A stretch of DNA of 64,000 bases from Prochlorococcus marinus str. MIT 9401 (GCF_000760095.1 NZ_JNAR01000004.1:1-64000); one strand, 5' to 3'. Counted from the stretch's first letter, positions 8,285 to 15,781 are shown. Notes: a model not told the origin generated them from the sequence alone. Numbers and translations: made by a program.

Positions 8285-8619
8285 TTTTTTAAAAAAGATT
8301 TAAATTCTTTTTCATTAGATTCCGCAATATCATATGAACAGATTGATTTAATATCAGATTTGAAAGTTTCTAAAAATTTGTCCTCATCTTTTATATAGTT
8401 ATCAGGTATGGATGAAAAGAAATATTCATATTTTAATATTGATTCTTTATCAAGCCCTTTGAAAAGATTTTTTTCTAAAGCATCACAATATTTTTTAGCC
8501 AATTGATTATTGGTTAATTTGTTATTTATATATATCTCTCCTGATATAGGTAGGCTATTTATGAGGTTAATTTTTACGGTACATACAATTAAGAGAAATG
8601 AAACAAGAACAAATTTCAT
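8191..8619 (-). CDS. Exported hypothetical protein
   Basis: 142 residues with an N-terminal signal sequence (MKFVLVSFLLIVCTVKINLI). The mature part is helical and lysine-rich, with two cysteines (KKYCDALEKN and IKSICSYDIA). The last ~25 residues are low-complexity Pro/Thr/Lys and lie antisense to the peptide gene 8150-8284, so they may be a recent extension. Its ATG overlaps the stop of the upstream gene as ATGA, which supports it being translated. No family recognised. Confidence 0.6.
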   Translation of the reverse strand: MKFVLVSFLLIVCTVKINLINSLPISGEIYINNKLTNNQLAKKYCDALEKNLFKGLDKESILKYEYFFSSIPDNYIKDEDKFLETFKSDIKSICSYDIAESNEKEFKSFLKNYFKTKSSTPKTKVEAINPTPINPAMIPVLR

Positions 8620-8771
8620 TGATCTTCTTTTGGATTTAGAAAAGGTCTTATTTTATTCTTCAGTTCAGTTAGTGGCTTTTCAATAAAATCAGGTTTTTTT
8701 AAGACTGCAAGAAAAATCCAGCCTGCGCTTATAGCAAGAATCATCCCTAGGTAGGCAAAACCATAAATCAT
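8616..8771 (-). CDS. Single-helix membrane protein
   Basis: 51 residues: hydrophobic helix FAYLGMILAISAGWIFLAVL (5-24), then KKPDFIEKPLTELKNKIRPF. The stop (TGA) overlaps the next gene's ATG in the arrangement ATGA, a sign of translational coupling. Unknown family. Confidence 0.6.
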   Translation of the reverse strand: MIYGFAYLGMILAISAGWIFLAVLKKPDFIEKPLTELKNKIRPFLNPKEDQ

Positions 8772-8794
8772 AACTAATTTAAATTTTCTTTTTA

Positions 8795-8968
8795 TTATGC
8801 TTGTTTTTTTACTCCTACAGCGGTTTCGATGTTTTCGTCTTCTTTAACCTTTTCCTTTTCGATATCTTTAATGATTAATTTATTTTCGGTTCTTCCAAAA
8901 TCATCTTTACCTGCAATAAAGAAAATAAGTGCACTAATAAAAAAAAGTGCAAAAAGTAAAACTTCCAT
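8795..8968 (-). CDS. Single-helix membrane protein with charged tail
   Basis: 57 residues: MEVLLFALFFISALIFFIAG helix, then a highly charged soluble tail rich in Lys/Glu (KDIEKEKVKEDENIE). It precedes the 51-residue gene by 23 bp on the same strand, so a three-gene minus-strand unit down to 8191 is likely. Unknown function. Confidence 0.6.
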   Translation of the reverse strand: MEVLLFALFFISALIFFIAGKDDFGRTENKLIIKDIEKEKVKEDENIETAVGVKKQA

Positions 8969-9319
8969 TTGCTAACACCATTTAATTAAATCTAAATTAG
9001 TTTAGAGGTCTTAATTTAATCAACATCAAATAATACAAATTAGAGTAAATTTCGTTTAATCAAATTTAAAATATAAAATTCTTTAATATCAATCTATTTA
9101 GATAGATCATAACCTAAAAGTGTTATTTATTTTACTAAGGAAAATATTTTAAAAGCATTATTTTGGTGATTATTAATTTTAATATTCATTATTTAAATTA
9201 CAATCTAAGCATTTAATCTTTATATTTAAGGATGCTTTTTTCCTCTTTATTTTATAAATTTTGCACTTGAACAAATCTTTAAAAATATTTATGGTTGTTT
9301 TGTAATTTATTTATAGATC
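8969..9319. other. Gene-free AT-rich gap
   Basis: 351 bases between divergent microprotein genes. No open frame, convincing hairpin or repeat was found; it presumably holds the two promoters. Confidence 0.5.
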
Positions 9320-9535
9320 ATGCTGGGAACCATCAAAGATCCAACCTTATTTTTTCTTTTGAGTAGTGTTGGAATTTTATTATTTGGCTCAATCGGATAT
9401 GGTATTTATACAACAGTTGGACCATCATCATATAAGTTAAGAGACACAATAAAAGAACATGCAAGGATGCATGAATTAGGTATTGCTCATGGTCACAATC
9501 ATCATAACCATAATGAAGCAGAACATATTCACTGA
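9320..9535 (+). CDS. PsbN-like membrane peptide with histidine-rich tail
   Basis: 71 residues: one membrane helix (LFFLLSSVGILLFGSIGYGIY, ~10-30). The following segment, TTVGPSSYKLRDTIKEHAR, resembles the conserved FGPPSKxLRDPFxxH segment that follows the helix of photosystem II PsbN. The last ~22 residues are a His/Asn-rich tail (GHNHHNHNEAEHIH), which looks like a metal-binding extension. Whether this is a paralogue of PsbN or convergent is unproved. A second membrane peptide follows 9 bp downstream. Confidence 0.7.
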   Translation: MLGTIKDPTLFFLLSSVGILLFGSIGYGIYTTVGPSSYKLRDTIKEHARMHELGIAHGHNHHNHNEAEHIH

Positions 9536-9544
9536 GAAATATAA

Positions 9545-9682
9545 ATGTATTCATATTTTTTTGATTCAGAATTAACAACTGAATTCTTTTTTATTTCAAT
9601 TCTTTCTGGAGCATTATTATCATTCTTTATTTTCCTATTATTTTGGTTGACTAATCAAAATGCAATTTTTAAAAAGCAATAA
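9545..9682 (+). CDS. Single-helix membrane peptide
   Basis: 45 residues, MYSYFFDSELTTEFFFISIL, then SGALLSFFIFLLFWLT as one long helix and a short polar tail ending FKKQ. It begins 9 bp after the His-rich PsbN-like gene and is probably in the same transcript. No family recognised. Confidence 0.55.
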   Translation: MYSYFFDSELTTEFFFISILSGALLSFFIFLLFWLTNQNAIFKKQ

Positions 9683-9842
9683 AGTTACTTTTGAGAATTT
9701 AAATAACGTCGATATTTAGATTTTTAAAACTATGAATTGCGACATTTTTACTACATTTCTGTATAGGATGAATCATTTTATACATCCATCGCTCGATTGA
9801 TCTTTACATTAAGTAATATTTTATTAATAATTACTATTCTTA

Positions 9843-9959
9843 ATGGACTCAAATAAAGATATTCTCAACAGAGCTATTGGAAGACCAGCAATGATGGCTT
9901 TCATGATCTTAGTGGGAACATATTTAACAACCGGTCAACTTATCCCTGGTGTTTTTTAA
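9843..9959 (+). CDS. High-light-inducible protein (hli), pair A first member
   Basis: 38 residues, about the minimum for a one-helix LHC-like protein. The helix NRAIGRPAMMAFMILVGTYL corresponds to the chlorophyll-binding ExxNGRxAMxG helix, but Glu and Asn are replaced (NRAIGRPAM). The tail TTGQLIPGVF is the standard hli ending. Hli proteins bind chlorophyll and carotenoid and protect photosystems under excess light. Its TAA shares the A with the next gene's ATG (TAATG). Confidence 0.85.
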   Translation: MDSNKDILNRAIGRPAMMAFMILVGTYLTTGQLIPGVF

Positions 9960-10102
9960 TGGAAAATAAAATTCAATCAAGAAATATTGATCCTCAAAAA
10001 ATAAGAGCAGAGAATTTAAATGGCAAATTTGCTCTTGTTGGTCTAGTTGCTCTTGTTGGAGCATACATAACAACTGGTCAAATTGTACCCGGAATCATTT
10101 AA
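9959..10102 (+). CDS. High-light-inducible protein (hli), pair A second member
   Basis: 47 residues: polar N-terminus, then RAENLNGKFALVGLVALVGA, the chlorophyll-binding helix with Glu and Asn retained and Lys/Leu in place of Arg/Met, ending TTGQIVPGII. It overlaps the previous hli by one base (TAATG), so the two are made from one message and possibly act as a heterodimer. The same overlapped arrangement recurs at 24918-25165. Confidence 0.9.
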   Translation: MENKIQSRNIDPQKIRAENLNGKFALVGLVALVGAYITTGQIVPGII

Positions 10103-10248
10103 TTTTTGTAGATTACCTCTCCGCCATGCTCTCTTGCTATTACATCTAAACATCTAGGAACCTCTTTATAATTTAAGAGTTCTGTTTCCGTTAAATACCT
10201 AAGAAGAGTTCTTATTTAATCAATAGTGTTTTCTTATAATTCCTTCAT
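10099..10248 (-). pseudogene. Small gene with two in-frame stop codons
   Basis: From ATG at 10248 the frame reads MKEL-stop-ENTID-stop-IRTLLRYLTETELLNY, then KEVPRCLDVIAREHGGEVIYKN and TAA. The region after the second stop has strongly protein-like composition but no start codon, and both stops are TAA, one mutation from Lys, Gln or Glu. Most likely a ~49-residue soluble gene killed by nonsense mutations. Its stop overlaps the convergent hli stop by two bases. Confidence 0.55.
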
Positions 10249-10298
10249 TAAAACTTAATTGCCATTTGCCAATAAGGATAGCAGCTATTAATTTTCTG

Positions 10299-11015
10299 TT
10301 AATTAAATTCTTGCTTCAATAAATTCCAACCAATTAATGATGCATCTTTATTAAAGGATTCTCTTTCCTCGCACATAAAGCCATGATCAGCTCCTTTAAC
10401 ATTAATGTAAATAAATCTCTTTTCTAATGGATCTAATTTCTTAAATCTTTTTTTAATTTCTAATCTATCCTGTAAGGGAATTAATTTATCTGAAGAACCA
10501 CAAATAAAATTTAATTTTCCAGAAACTTCTTCTAGTAAATCTATAGGTGCAAAATTAGTATCGGATCTTGGGGTTGTAACTCCCGCTCCATAAAAACAAA
10601 ATGTACTATCTATTCCTTTTAACGAAGAAGCTATAACTGCTGCATGACCCCCAAAACAAAATCCAATAATTGAGATTTTCTTTTTTGGATATTTTTCTTT
10701 AACCCAATTTAGTGCTGCAGAAATATCTTTAATAATATTTTTTGAAGTGGTTAAATTTTTATGATGCCTGCCTAATTTCAAGTCTTCTTCGCTGTATGCT
10801 AAATCTAATTTTGGAGCTGTTCTACCGTAAAGGGGTATGGCTAATACAGGTACATTTTGTTTGGCTAATTTTTCAGAAAAACTCCTTATCCAGTGATTGA
10901 TCCCAAACACCTCTGGTAAAACTATAGATATATATTCACACTCACTACCTGAATCTACCCACCAAGATCTAAGAGGTAAATCGTCATTATAAATGTTTAT
11001 CCATTGACCTTTCAT
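10299..11015 (-). CDS. Dienelactone hydrolase family protein
   Basis: 238 residues, alpha/beta hydrolase of the DLH family. The nucleophile elbow is IIGFCFGGHAAV with Cys120 in place of the usual Ser, as in classical dienelactone hydrolases. The acid is probably the Asp in CGSSDKLIPLQDR and the catalytic His is in GADHGFMCEERESFN near the C-terminus. Such enzymes hydrolyse cyclic esters or activated lipids; the substrate here is unknown. Monocistronic. Confidence 0.9.
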   Translation of the reverse strand: MKGQWINIYNDDLPLRSWWVDSGSECEYISIVLPEVFGINHWIRSFSEKLAKQNVPVLAIPLYGRTAPKLDLAYSEEDLKLGRHHKNLTTSKNIIKDISAALNWVKEKYPKKKISIIGFCFGGHAAVIASSLKGIDSTFCFYGAGVTTPRSDTNFAPIDLLEEVSGKLNFICGSSDKLIPLQDRLEIKKRFKKLDPLEKRFIYINVKGADHGFMCEERESFNKDASLIGWNLLKQEFN

Positions 11016-11328
11016 TTGTGATTATATAAAAAGTTTGTGTCAGAGAAAAGATGCTTATTTATTCTCTTAGTTTAGATAGATTGTCAATGTAAATTTTCCT
11101 TGTTCGATTTTATAAATTAAATCTTAAATTATACAGAGAAACTTATATGGAACTCATTCTTACATAAGTTATATAAATCGAATTAAGTAGTCTTTTTTAC
11201 CAATTGAATACAACTATTGTTAAATAAATATATTTGACCTTGAAAAGCTCCTAAAAAATACTTTTTCTTGAAATAAAGATTGACAAGACATTCATAAAAA
11301 AAACTTTTATAAAACATTAACTTCTTTT
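11016..11328. other. Gene-free gap with weak relative of the repeated tag
   Basis: 313 bases. At 11079-11094 TAGATAGATTGTCAAT is a degenerate version of the tag found at 7473 and 15871 but without the hairpin. A TTGACA occurs at 11280. No coding potential was found. Confidence 0.4.
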
Positions 11329-11643
11329 ATGAATATGTTTCTAACCAACAAAACTCGTTTAAAAATTAAGGATATTGTAAAGAGGATTTCATTAGATGAA
11401 CCTGTTGCATTGGAAGAAAGAATTTATGTAGAAAAATATGCAAAACATAATTCAACTATATGGACATGGCTTAAGAAAGCTAATAGCTTAAGGAGATATG
11501 GCAAGCAAAAATCAGATGGAATAAATGGGCTCATACAAAATCTTGGCCTTGATGGTTTAGAAACTGAAAATCATTTCGATCCCAAAAATGATGATCTTGC
11601 TGATTGGTTTAGTGGGTCTCCTGATTGGGTCAGGAGGAGCTAA
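11329..11643 (+). CDS. Conserved hypothetical soluble protein
   Basis: 104 residues (ATG at 11335 is an alternative start). Basic helical N-terminal half with LEERIYVEKYAKHNSTIWTWL and KKANSLRRYGKQK, then an acidic C-terminal segment GLDGLETENHFDPKNDDLADWFSG ending SPDWVRRS. The sharp basic-to-acidic change and tryptophans suggest a small regulatory or adaptor protein, but no family is recognised. Stand-alone, plus strand. Confidence 0.7.
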   Translation: MNMFLTNKTRLKIKDIVKRISLDEPVALEERIYVEKYAKHNSTIWTWLKKANSLRRYGKQKSDGINGLIQNLGLDGLETENHFDPKNDDLADWFSGSPDWVRRS

Positions 11644-11670
11644 TTGCCTTTAGTTTAAAATGAATTTAGA

Positions 11671-11841
11671 TTAATAATGAAAAAAGGGAACTTCCTCAAC
11701 TTGTCTTGGAGCATAATCACAAATTCCGAATTGCATACATTCCATTTGAGAATCAGTTAGTTTTCTCTCAATTGATAACGAATCAAACAAAACACCAAAT
11801 ACATGTTGAATTTTATTTTTAATTAGATTTCCGTAAGTCAT
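11671..11841 (-). CDS. Small hypothetical protein with paired cysteines
   Basis: 56 residues: MTYGNLIKNKIQHVFGVLFD, then SIERKLTDSQMECMQFGICD and YAPRQVEEVPFFHY. Cys35 and Cys41 could form a disulfide or bind metal. No membrane helix. Unknown family; upstream AAAGAAGGTAAATT may serve as ribosome-binding site. Confidence 0.5.
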   Translation of the reverse strand: MTYGNLIKNKIQHVFGVLFDSLSIERKLTDSQMECMQFGICDYAPRQVEEVPFFHY

Positions 11842-12029
11842 AATTTACCTTCTTTTTTAGAAGTTATTTAGTATGAGTAATATAAAAGAATCAAGAGTTG
11901 TAATACCTAAAAAATAAATCATGATTTAGGCAGTTTTAAATATTTCACTATATTCATAATCAGTATTTTTGCTCTAGGAAATTTCAATTATCACTCCTAA
12001 GTTGGATCCACTGATTGAGGTATAACTTC

Positions 12030-12137
12030 ATGAACTCGTTAAAAATGAAATACTTTAAAAACACAAAAAAGATCAACAACACTCTTTGGTTGGATAAATT
12101 AATTAATCAACTTGAAAAAAAATCAAAAGGAGTTTGA
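12030..12137 (+). CDS. Microprotein with WLDKLIN motif (family copy 1)
   Basis: 35 residues, Lys/Asn-rich with a helix containing NNTLWLDKLINQLEKKSKG. A second copy of the same motif (NNTEWLDELINKIES) is at 12940-13056, so this is a small local protein family. Its stop lies two bases before the next ATG (12140), implying coupling. Confidence 0.55.
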   Translation: MNSLKMKYFKNTKKINNTLWLDKLINQLEKKSKGV

Positions 12138-12139
12138 TC

Positions 12140-12304
12140 ATGAATACATTTAGAAATAAACAATTCAAAAATGAATTAGATCCCAAGTACGCCTTTTATG
12201 ATTGTCTTCGTAGTTGCGAAATTAAGAGTAATTCTAAAAATTCTCTAGAAGAATGTGTAGAACATTGTGAACCAAGACCATTGCCAAAAAATCTCAATAG
12301 CTAA
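12140..12304 (+). CDS. Microprotein with two CX3C motifs
   Basis: 54 residues, soluble, with CLRSC (21-25) and CVEHC (39-43) separated by 13 residues. That twin CX3C layout could form a disulfide-linked helical hairpin or a metal site. The Pro-rich C-terminus is EPRPLPKNLNS. A related cysteine pattern is in 28229-28387 and 28084-28236. Ribosome-binding site AAAAGGAGTTT in the preceding gene end. Confidence 0.6.
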   Translation: MNTFRNKQFKNELDPKYAFYDCLRSCEIKSNSKNSLEECVEHCEPRPLPKNLNS

Positions 12305-12381
12305 AAATAGGAATTTAAACTCTATTCAATACCTATTTTGACGTTATAAGGTTTTTATATAAATTTAAGGAGGGTAATCTT

Positions 12382-12540
12382 ATGACCAACCTCGCAATTG
12401 AGCTACTTCTTTTAATTCTAGTTTTAGTTAATTTTGGAGCGATTCTTACAGCTAAAATTTATTCACAATCAATAAAAGAAATTCAACGTAAAAGATTATT
12501 TTGTAGTGAATCTATAAGTAACCCATATTGTGTTTTTTGA
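12382..12540 (+). CDS. Single-helix membrane peptide
   Basis: 52 residues preceded by a very strong ribosome-binding site (AAGGAGGGT, 12367-12375), better than most genes here. N-terminal helix NLAIELLLLILVLVNFGAIL, then a basic segment KEIQRKR and two cysteines near the C-terminus. Function unknown. Confidence 0.6.
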   Translation: MTNLAIELLLLILVLVNFGAILTAKIYSQSIKEIQRKRLFCSESISNPYCVF

Positions 12541-12607
12541 TAAATTAATTCCAAACTAATAACACTCAAACTAGAGATCTAATATTAAAAGTTAAGGTTC
12601 ACCAAAA

Positions 12608-12715
12608 CTAAAAATAAGGTGTATAAGGTATTTCTGTTTTTAATGAATCTCCGTAGTAACTTTCTGCTGATTTTAATAGGATCCAATAAATAAAATTTAG
12701 AAATGATTTTTCCAT
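12608..12715 (-). CDS. Possible 35-residue peptide
   Basis: MEKSFLNFIYWILLKSAESY, then YGDSLKTEIPYTPYF. Balanced composition and an amphipathic start, but a weak ribosome-binding site and no family. Kept as tentative. Confidence 0.35.
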   Translation of the reverse strand: MEKSFLNFIYWILLKSAESYYGDSLKTEIPYTPYF

Positions 12716-12939
12716 AGGAACATTTTTACTCTTTTCTAATTCAAATCAGAATATCAAATAAAAACATCGTAAAAAATACTTAATAGAAGAGATTTAGATT
12801 TTCTTAGTTAATTTGTGTTGGTTAGGTTTGTATGAAATGCTACTAAAGCTTGTCTTATCAATTGATTTGGTAATATTGCTTATTGATTCCTGTAATTTCA
12901 AAAGATATATTAAATGGATAATCTTAATATAAGAAATTT

Positions 12940-13056
12940 ATGAGTACTCAAAAAAGTCAAAGCCATAAAAGACAAGAGCAAAATAATACAGAATGGTTAG
13001 ATGAATTAATCAATAAAATTGAAAGCATGAAAAACAAAATATCAAATTCTTATTAA
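12940..13056 (+). CDS. Microprotein with WLDELIN motif (family copy 2)
   Basis: 38 residues, MSTQKSQSHKRQEQ, then NNTEWLDELINKIESMKNK. The central 14-residue helix is shared with the protein at 12030-12137, so the two are paralogues within 1 kb. Soluble, probably a short helix that binds a partner; partner unknown. Confidence 0.55.
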   Translation: MSTQKSQSHKRQEQNNTEWLDELINKIESMKNKISNSY

Positions 13057-13099
13057 TCAATCTTCTTTTACATTTGATGTGAAGACAGCTTGTAGTTTT

Positions 13100-13966
13100 C
13101 TAGGCTGGCATTTTTGATGATTTGATAATTTTCCATGCTTCAGATGCAGTGTCTGCATATTGGAAAAGATTTAAATGTTCATCTTCAATTAATCCAAGAT
13201 CAGCTAAATATTCAAAGTTAATTATCTTATTCCAATACTCGCTGCCAAAAAGGATAATTGGGATTTTAGTTTTCATGCCAGTTTGACAAAGTGTCAATAG
13301 TTCAAATAATTCATCTAGTGTTCCAAAACCTCCAGGAAAAAATACAGCAGCTACTGATCGCATAACAAAATGAATCTTTCTTAATGCAAAATAATTGAAT
13401 TTAAAGCAAAGACCTGGAGTTATAAAAGCATTTGGGATTTGTTCATTAGGGAGACTTATATTTAAACCTATAGAATTACAATTTGCTTCAAATGCACCTC
13501 TATTGGCAGCTTCCATAATTCCTGGCCCCCCACCTGTCACAATCACATGAGAACTGCAGTTTTTATTTTGATTACTAATAGAAGCAAGCTTTGAAAACTC
13601 CCTTGCAGATTGATAGTAGTGGCTCATTAGTAGTAAATTTTCTAATCTATTTAAATTGCGTTTAAGAAGTATAGATTTGGGATTTTTTTTAATTAAATCT
13701 TCTATATCTTCTATTCTCTTTTTTGTATTTGACTCTTCTGTAATACTTGCGCCTCCAAAAATAATTATTGTTGAAAGAATTTTATTTTCTTCAAGAATTA
13801 AATCTGGTTTAGTAATTTCAAGAAGCATTCTTACTCCACGCATTTCATTTCGACTAATTAAGTTAATATCTTCGTGAGCCAATTTATAACTATCTGAATT
13901 AATAATTAAATTCAGATTTTTCAAATTATTAATTTTGGATGAAATATGTTTTTTTGTTTTTTTCAT
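13100..13966 (-). CDS. LOG-family Rossmann-fold protein
   Basis: 288 residues. The C-terminal two thirds is a LOG domain (TIGR00730 family): HVIVTGGGPGIMEAANRGAF with the GG.GxMxA pattern, and PGGFGTLDE at 211-219, the PGGxGTxxE active site of cytokinin-activating phosphoribohydrolases. The N-terminal ~85 residues are a family-specific extension. LOG enzymes split cytokinin or purine riboside monophosphates; older databases call them lysine decarboxylase-like. Two bases separate its ATG from the upstream cupin-like gene's stop, so an operon is likely. Confidence 0.88.
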   Translation of the reverse strand: MKKTKKHISSKINNLKNLNLIINSDSYKLAHEDINLISRNEMRGVRMLLEITKPDLILEENKILSTIIIFGGASITEESNTKKRIEDIEDLIKKNPKSILLKRNLNRLENLLLMSHYYQSAREFSKLASISNQNKNCSSHVIVTGGGPGIMEAANRGAFEANCNSIGLNISLPNEQIPNAFITPGLCFKFNYFALRKIHFVMRSVAAVFFPGGFGTLDELFELLTLCQTGMKTKIPIILFGSEYWNKIINFEYLADLGLIEDEHLNLFQYADTASEAWKIIKSSKMPA

Positions 13967-13967
13967 T

Positions 13968-14486
13968 TCAAAAAAGAGTTTTTACTTTTCTTTCTAGGGG
14001 ATTAAAACAAACTCTTTTGATTTTATTGTTTTCGTAAATCCAATAGACAGGCAGACTTTTTCTTGCCTTAATTAAACTAATTTTGTTTAATTTTTGGGGA
14101 ATAAATTCTTTAGCAGGATCAAAAAATTTATCTCTTTTGGGTTGGTTTAAAACAATACTACCCTCTTTACCTGAGATTGATCTGTGATAAGTTCCTACAG
14201 GAATTTCTAATGCTCCCATACGTCTATTTAAATAAATCACATGATGCGGTTCATCCCAGGAAGGATTTATTAAAACAAATTTCCTTTCTCCGGTGATAAC
14301 TAAATTGTGGTCAATTTGATGATTGTGAACGTAATACTGCTCATCTTTTAAATCATCAGGAGGAGATATAGCTTCCCCAGAATGGATCACAACATCAGAA
14401 CCATTGGAAGTATCTATGCCTGCATCGAAGAATGTTACTTTTGGTGTCTCTCTAAAAACATTTATTGGAAAGAATCTTAATTCCAT
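13968..14486 (-). CDS. Cupin-like (RmlC-type) protein
   Basis: 172 residues from ATG at 14486. A longer frame exists to 14612 but overlaps the microprotein gene 14564-14710, so the shorter start MELRFFPINVF is preferred. Beta-rich, with a cupin-style histidine patch (YYVHNHQIDHNLVITGERKF) and IPVGTYHRSISG, as in dTDP-sugar epimerase-related cupins. Substrate unknown. Followed two bases later by the LOG gene. Confidence 0.75.
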   Translation of the reverse strand: MELRFFPINVFRETPKVTFFDAGIDTSNGSDVVIHSGEAISPPDDLKDEQYYVHNHQIDHNLVITGERKFVLINPSWDEPHHVIYLNRRMGALEIPVGTYHRSISGKEGSIVLNQPKRDKFFDPAKEFIPQKLNKISLIKARKSLPVYWIYENNKIKRVCFNPLERKVKTLF

Positions 14487-14563
14487 AGTGCTAACCCCTT
14501 TTAGAAAATTTATAAATACTAATAAAAATTTATTTACTTTTAAAAAACAGCTATTTTTTATTT

Positions 14564-14710
14564 TTAATCGCAACAAACCAAGCAATCTTCTTGATTTGGA
14601 TAATCTATACATTCTTTATTTAAAGTTTCCTCTAAAAAATCTACCTTATTAACATAATCATGATCTTTTAATTCTTTGTTTGGCACTGTGAATTGAGTTT
14701 GTAGTTTCAT
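14564..14710 (-). CDS. Small cysteine-tailed protein
   Basis: 48 residues, acidic, soluble; the C-terminus holds four cysteines (KECIDYPNQEDCLVCCD), suitable for metal or redox chemistry. Preceded by AGGAGAAT as ribosome-binding site. Lies between the cupin-like gene and a membrane peptide on the same strand. No family recognised. Confidence 0.6.
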   Translation of the reverse strand: MKLQTQFTVPNKELKDHDYVNKVDFLEETLNKECIDYPNQEDCLVCCD

Positions 14711-14725
14711 TTTCTATTCTCCTAA

Positions 14726-14827
14726 TTAATACTGCTTTTTGAATCCATTCCAAGTTTGAGAAAACCTTAATCCCAAATAAGAAATTAAGATTGTCCAAAA
14801 TAAAATCTCTATACCTAAATTAGTCAT
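14726..14827 (-). CDS. Single-helix membrane peptide
   Basis: 33 residues, MTNLGIEILFWTILISYLGL, then RFSQTWNGFKKQY. One helix with a basic aromatic tail. An excellent ribosome-binding site (AAAGGAGG) seven bases upstream strongly supports translation. The layout resembles small photosystem subunits, but no assignment is possible. Confidence 0.6.
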   Translation of the reverse strand: MTNLGIEILFWTILISYLGLRFSQTWNGFKKQY

Positions 14828-14912
14828 TTGCTTGGCCTCCTTTCTATCTGATTATTCTTTAGTATGGTTATGATATAAAAATCAAGCGTAAGAATACCTA
14901 AAAGTTAAAGCT

Positions 14913-15065
14913 TTAATCGTAAAAAATCTTGCAATGTTTGTTACTCAGATGATCTGCACATTTGTAATTCCAATAAGCTTCGATTGCATTGAGGTTATTA
15001 TCATATGAAAGGTCTTTTTTATCCAAATTAATTTCTTGGATAGTAAATGTTTCATTTAGTGCCAT
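14913..15065 (-). CDS. Small soluble hypothetical protein
   Basis: 50 residues from ATG at 15065, chosen because AAGGGGTAAG precedes it; a TTG start at 15170 would add 35 residues. Sequence MALNETFTIQEINLDKKDLS, then NAIEAYWNYKCADHLSNKHC. Two cysteines 10 residues apart. No family. Confidence 0.5.
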   Translation of the reverse strand: MALNETFTIQEINLDKKDLSYDNNLNAIEAYWNYKCADHLSNKHCKIFYD

Positions 15066-15304
15066 AAGACTTACCCCTTGACTACACCTATGTTCTAATT
15101 CATTTGTATAGTTAATTTCAAGTTTTATGTGTGCGGTTAGAGGAACAAAATTGTACGGATTAAGGATCAAAAAAAAATCTCAAATTATAAATAATTGCAA
15201 GGGAAATATCTTCAAAAAATTTATTCCAACTTTAAAAAAAATTTGTATAAATTTTGCTTAGAAATTGTATCTATTTAATATTTTCTCAGGTCTTATAGTA
15301 TCTA

Positions 15305-15430
15305 TTATTCATCTAATCTATCTGCATATTCTCTTAAAATCTCAGCCATATTTTGAGGTGGAATTTTTTGTTGATATTCTCTACATAAATCAAAAAATTT
15401 ATCTAAGAAATCTTTCATTGAAGATGACAT
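15305..15430 (-). CDS. Microprotein, soluble helical
   Basis: 41 residues: MSSSMKDFLDKFFDLCREYQ, then QKIPPQNMAEILREYADRLD. Two amphipathic helices around a Pro-Pro turn. It is the last gene of a run of four same-strand microproteins (15305-15781). Unknown family. Confidence 0.55.
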   Translation of the reverse strand: MSSSMKDFLDKFFDLCREYQQKIPPQNMAEILREYADRLDE

Positions 15431-15435
15431 AAAAA

Positions 15436-15531
15436 TTAGCGTTTCATTTTAAAAGTAAAGTATGCAAACCCACCAAGCAATAAAAGACTCACAACCCCAT
15501 AAGTAATTGCTATGCCGTACATGTACGTCAT
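15436..15531 (-). CDS. Single-helix membrane peptide
   Basis: 31 residues, MTYMYGIAITYGVVSLLLLG, then GFAYFTFKMKR. Its ATG overlaps the stop of the upstream gene (ATGA at 15528-15531), indicating coupled translation. Looks like a tiny membrane subunit. Confidence 0.5.
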   Translation of the reverse strand: MTYMYGIAITYGVVSLLLLGGFAYFTFKMKR

Positions 15532-15668
15532 TTATTTATAAAGACATAAGCAGAATATAAATAAACTAAGAAAACTCCAATAGCAATGGAACTTCCATAA
15601 ATAAGAAAGTTCCAAAATCTATATAATTCAGGTTTTTTATATCCTTTTTCTTCTTCTTTAGTAATCAT
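15528..15668 (-). CDS. Single-helix membrane peptide
   Basis: 46 residues: charged start MITKEEEKGYKKPELYRFWN, then one helix (FLIYGSSIAIGVFLVYLYSA) and VFINK. Stop overlaps the next ATG (ATGA). The charged cytoplasmic end and single helix are typical of small thylakoid subunits. Confidence 0.55.
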   Translation of the reverse strand: MITKEEEKGYKKPELYRFWNFLIYGSSIAIGVFLVYLYSAYVFINK

Positions 15669-15676
15669 TTATTTTC

Positions 15677-15781
15677 TTATTCTTTTCTGGCAGTATTACC
15701 TTTTGCTCTTAATACCAAAGTTATAGTAAGGGCAGCGCTTAATATCACAGTATCAATTAATAGGTGCGGGGAAATATTCAT
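15677..15781 (-). CDS. Single-helix membrane peptide
   Basis: 34 residues, MNISPHLLIDTVILSAALTI, then TLVLRAKGNTARKE. Helix followed by a short basic tail. First gene of the four-gene microprotein run; 8 bp separates it from the next one. Confidence 0.5.
   Translation of the reverse strand: MNISPHLLIDTVILSAALTITLVLRAKGNTARKE

Noticed and set aside
14487-14612. N-terminal extension of the cupin-like gene
   Set aside because: Overlaps the microprotein gene 14564-14710, and its composition is unlike the cupin; the ATG at 14486 fits better.
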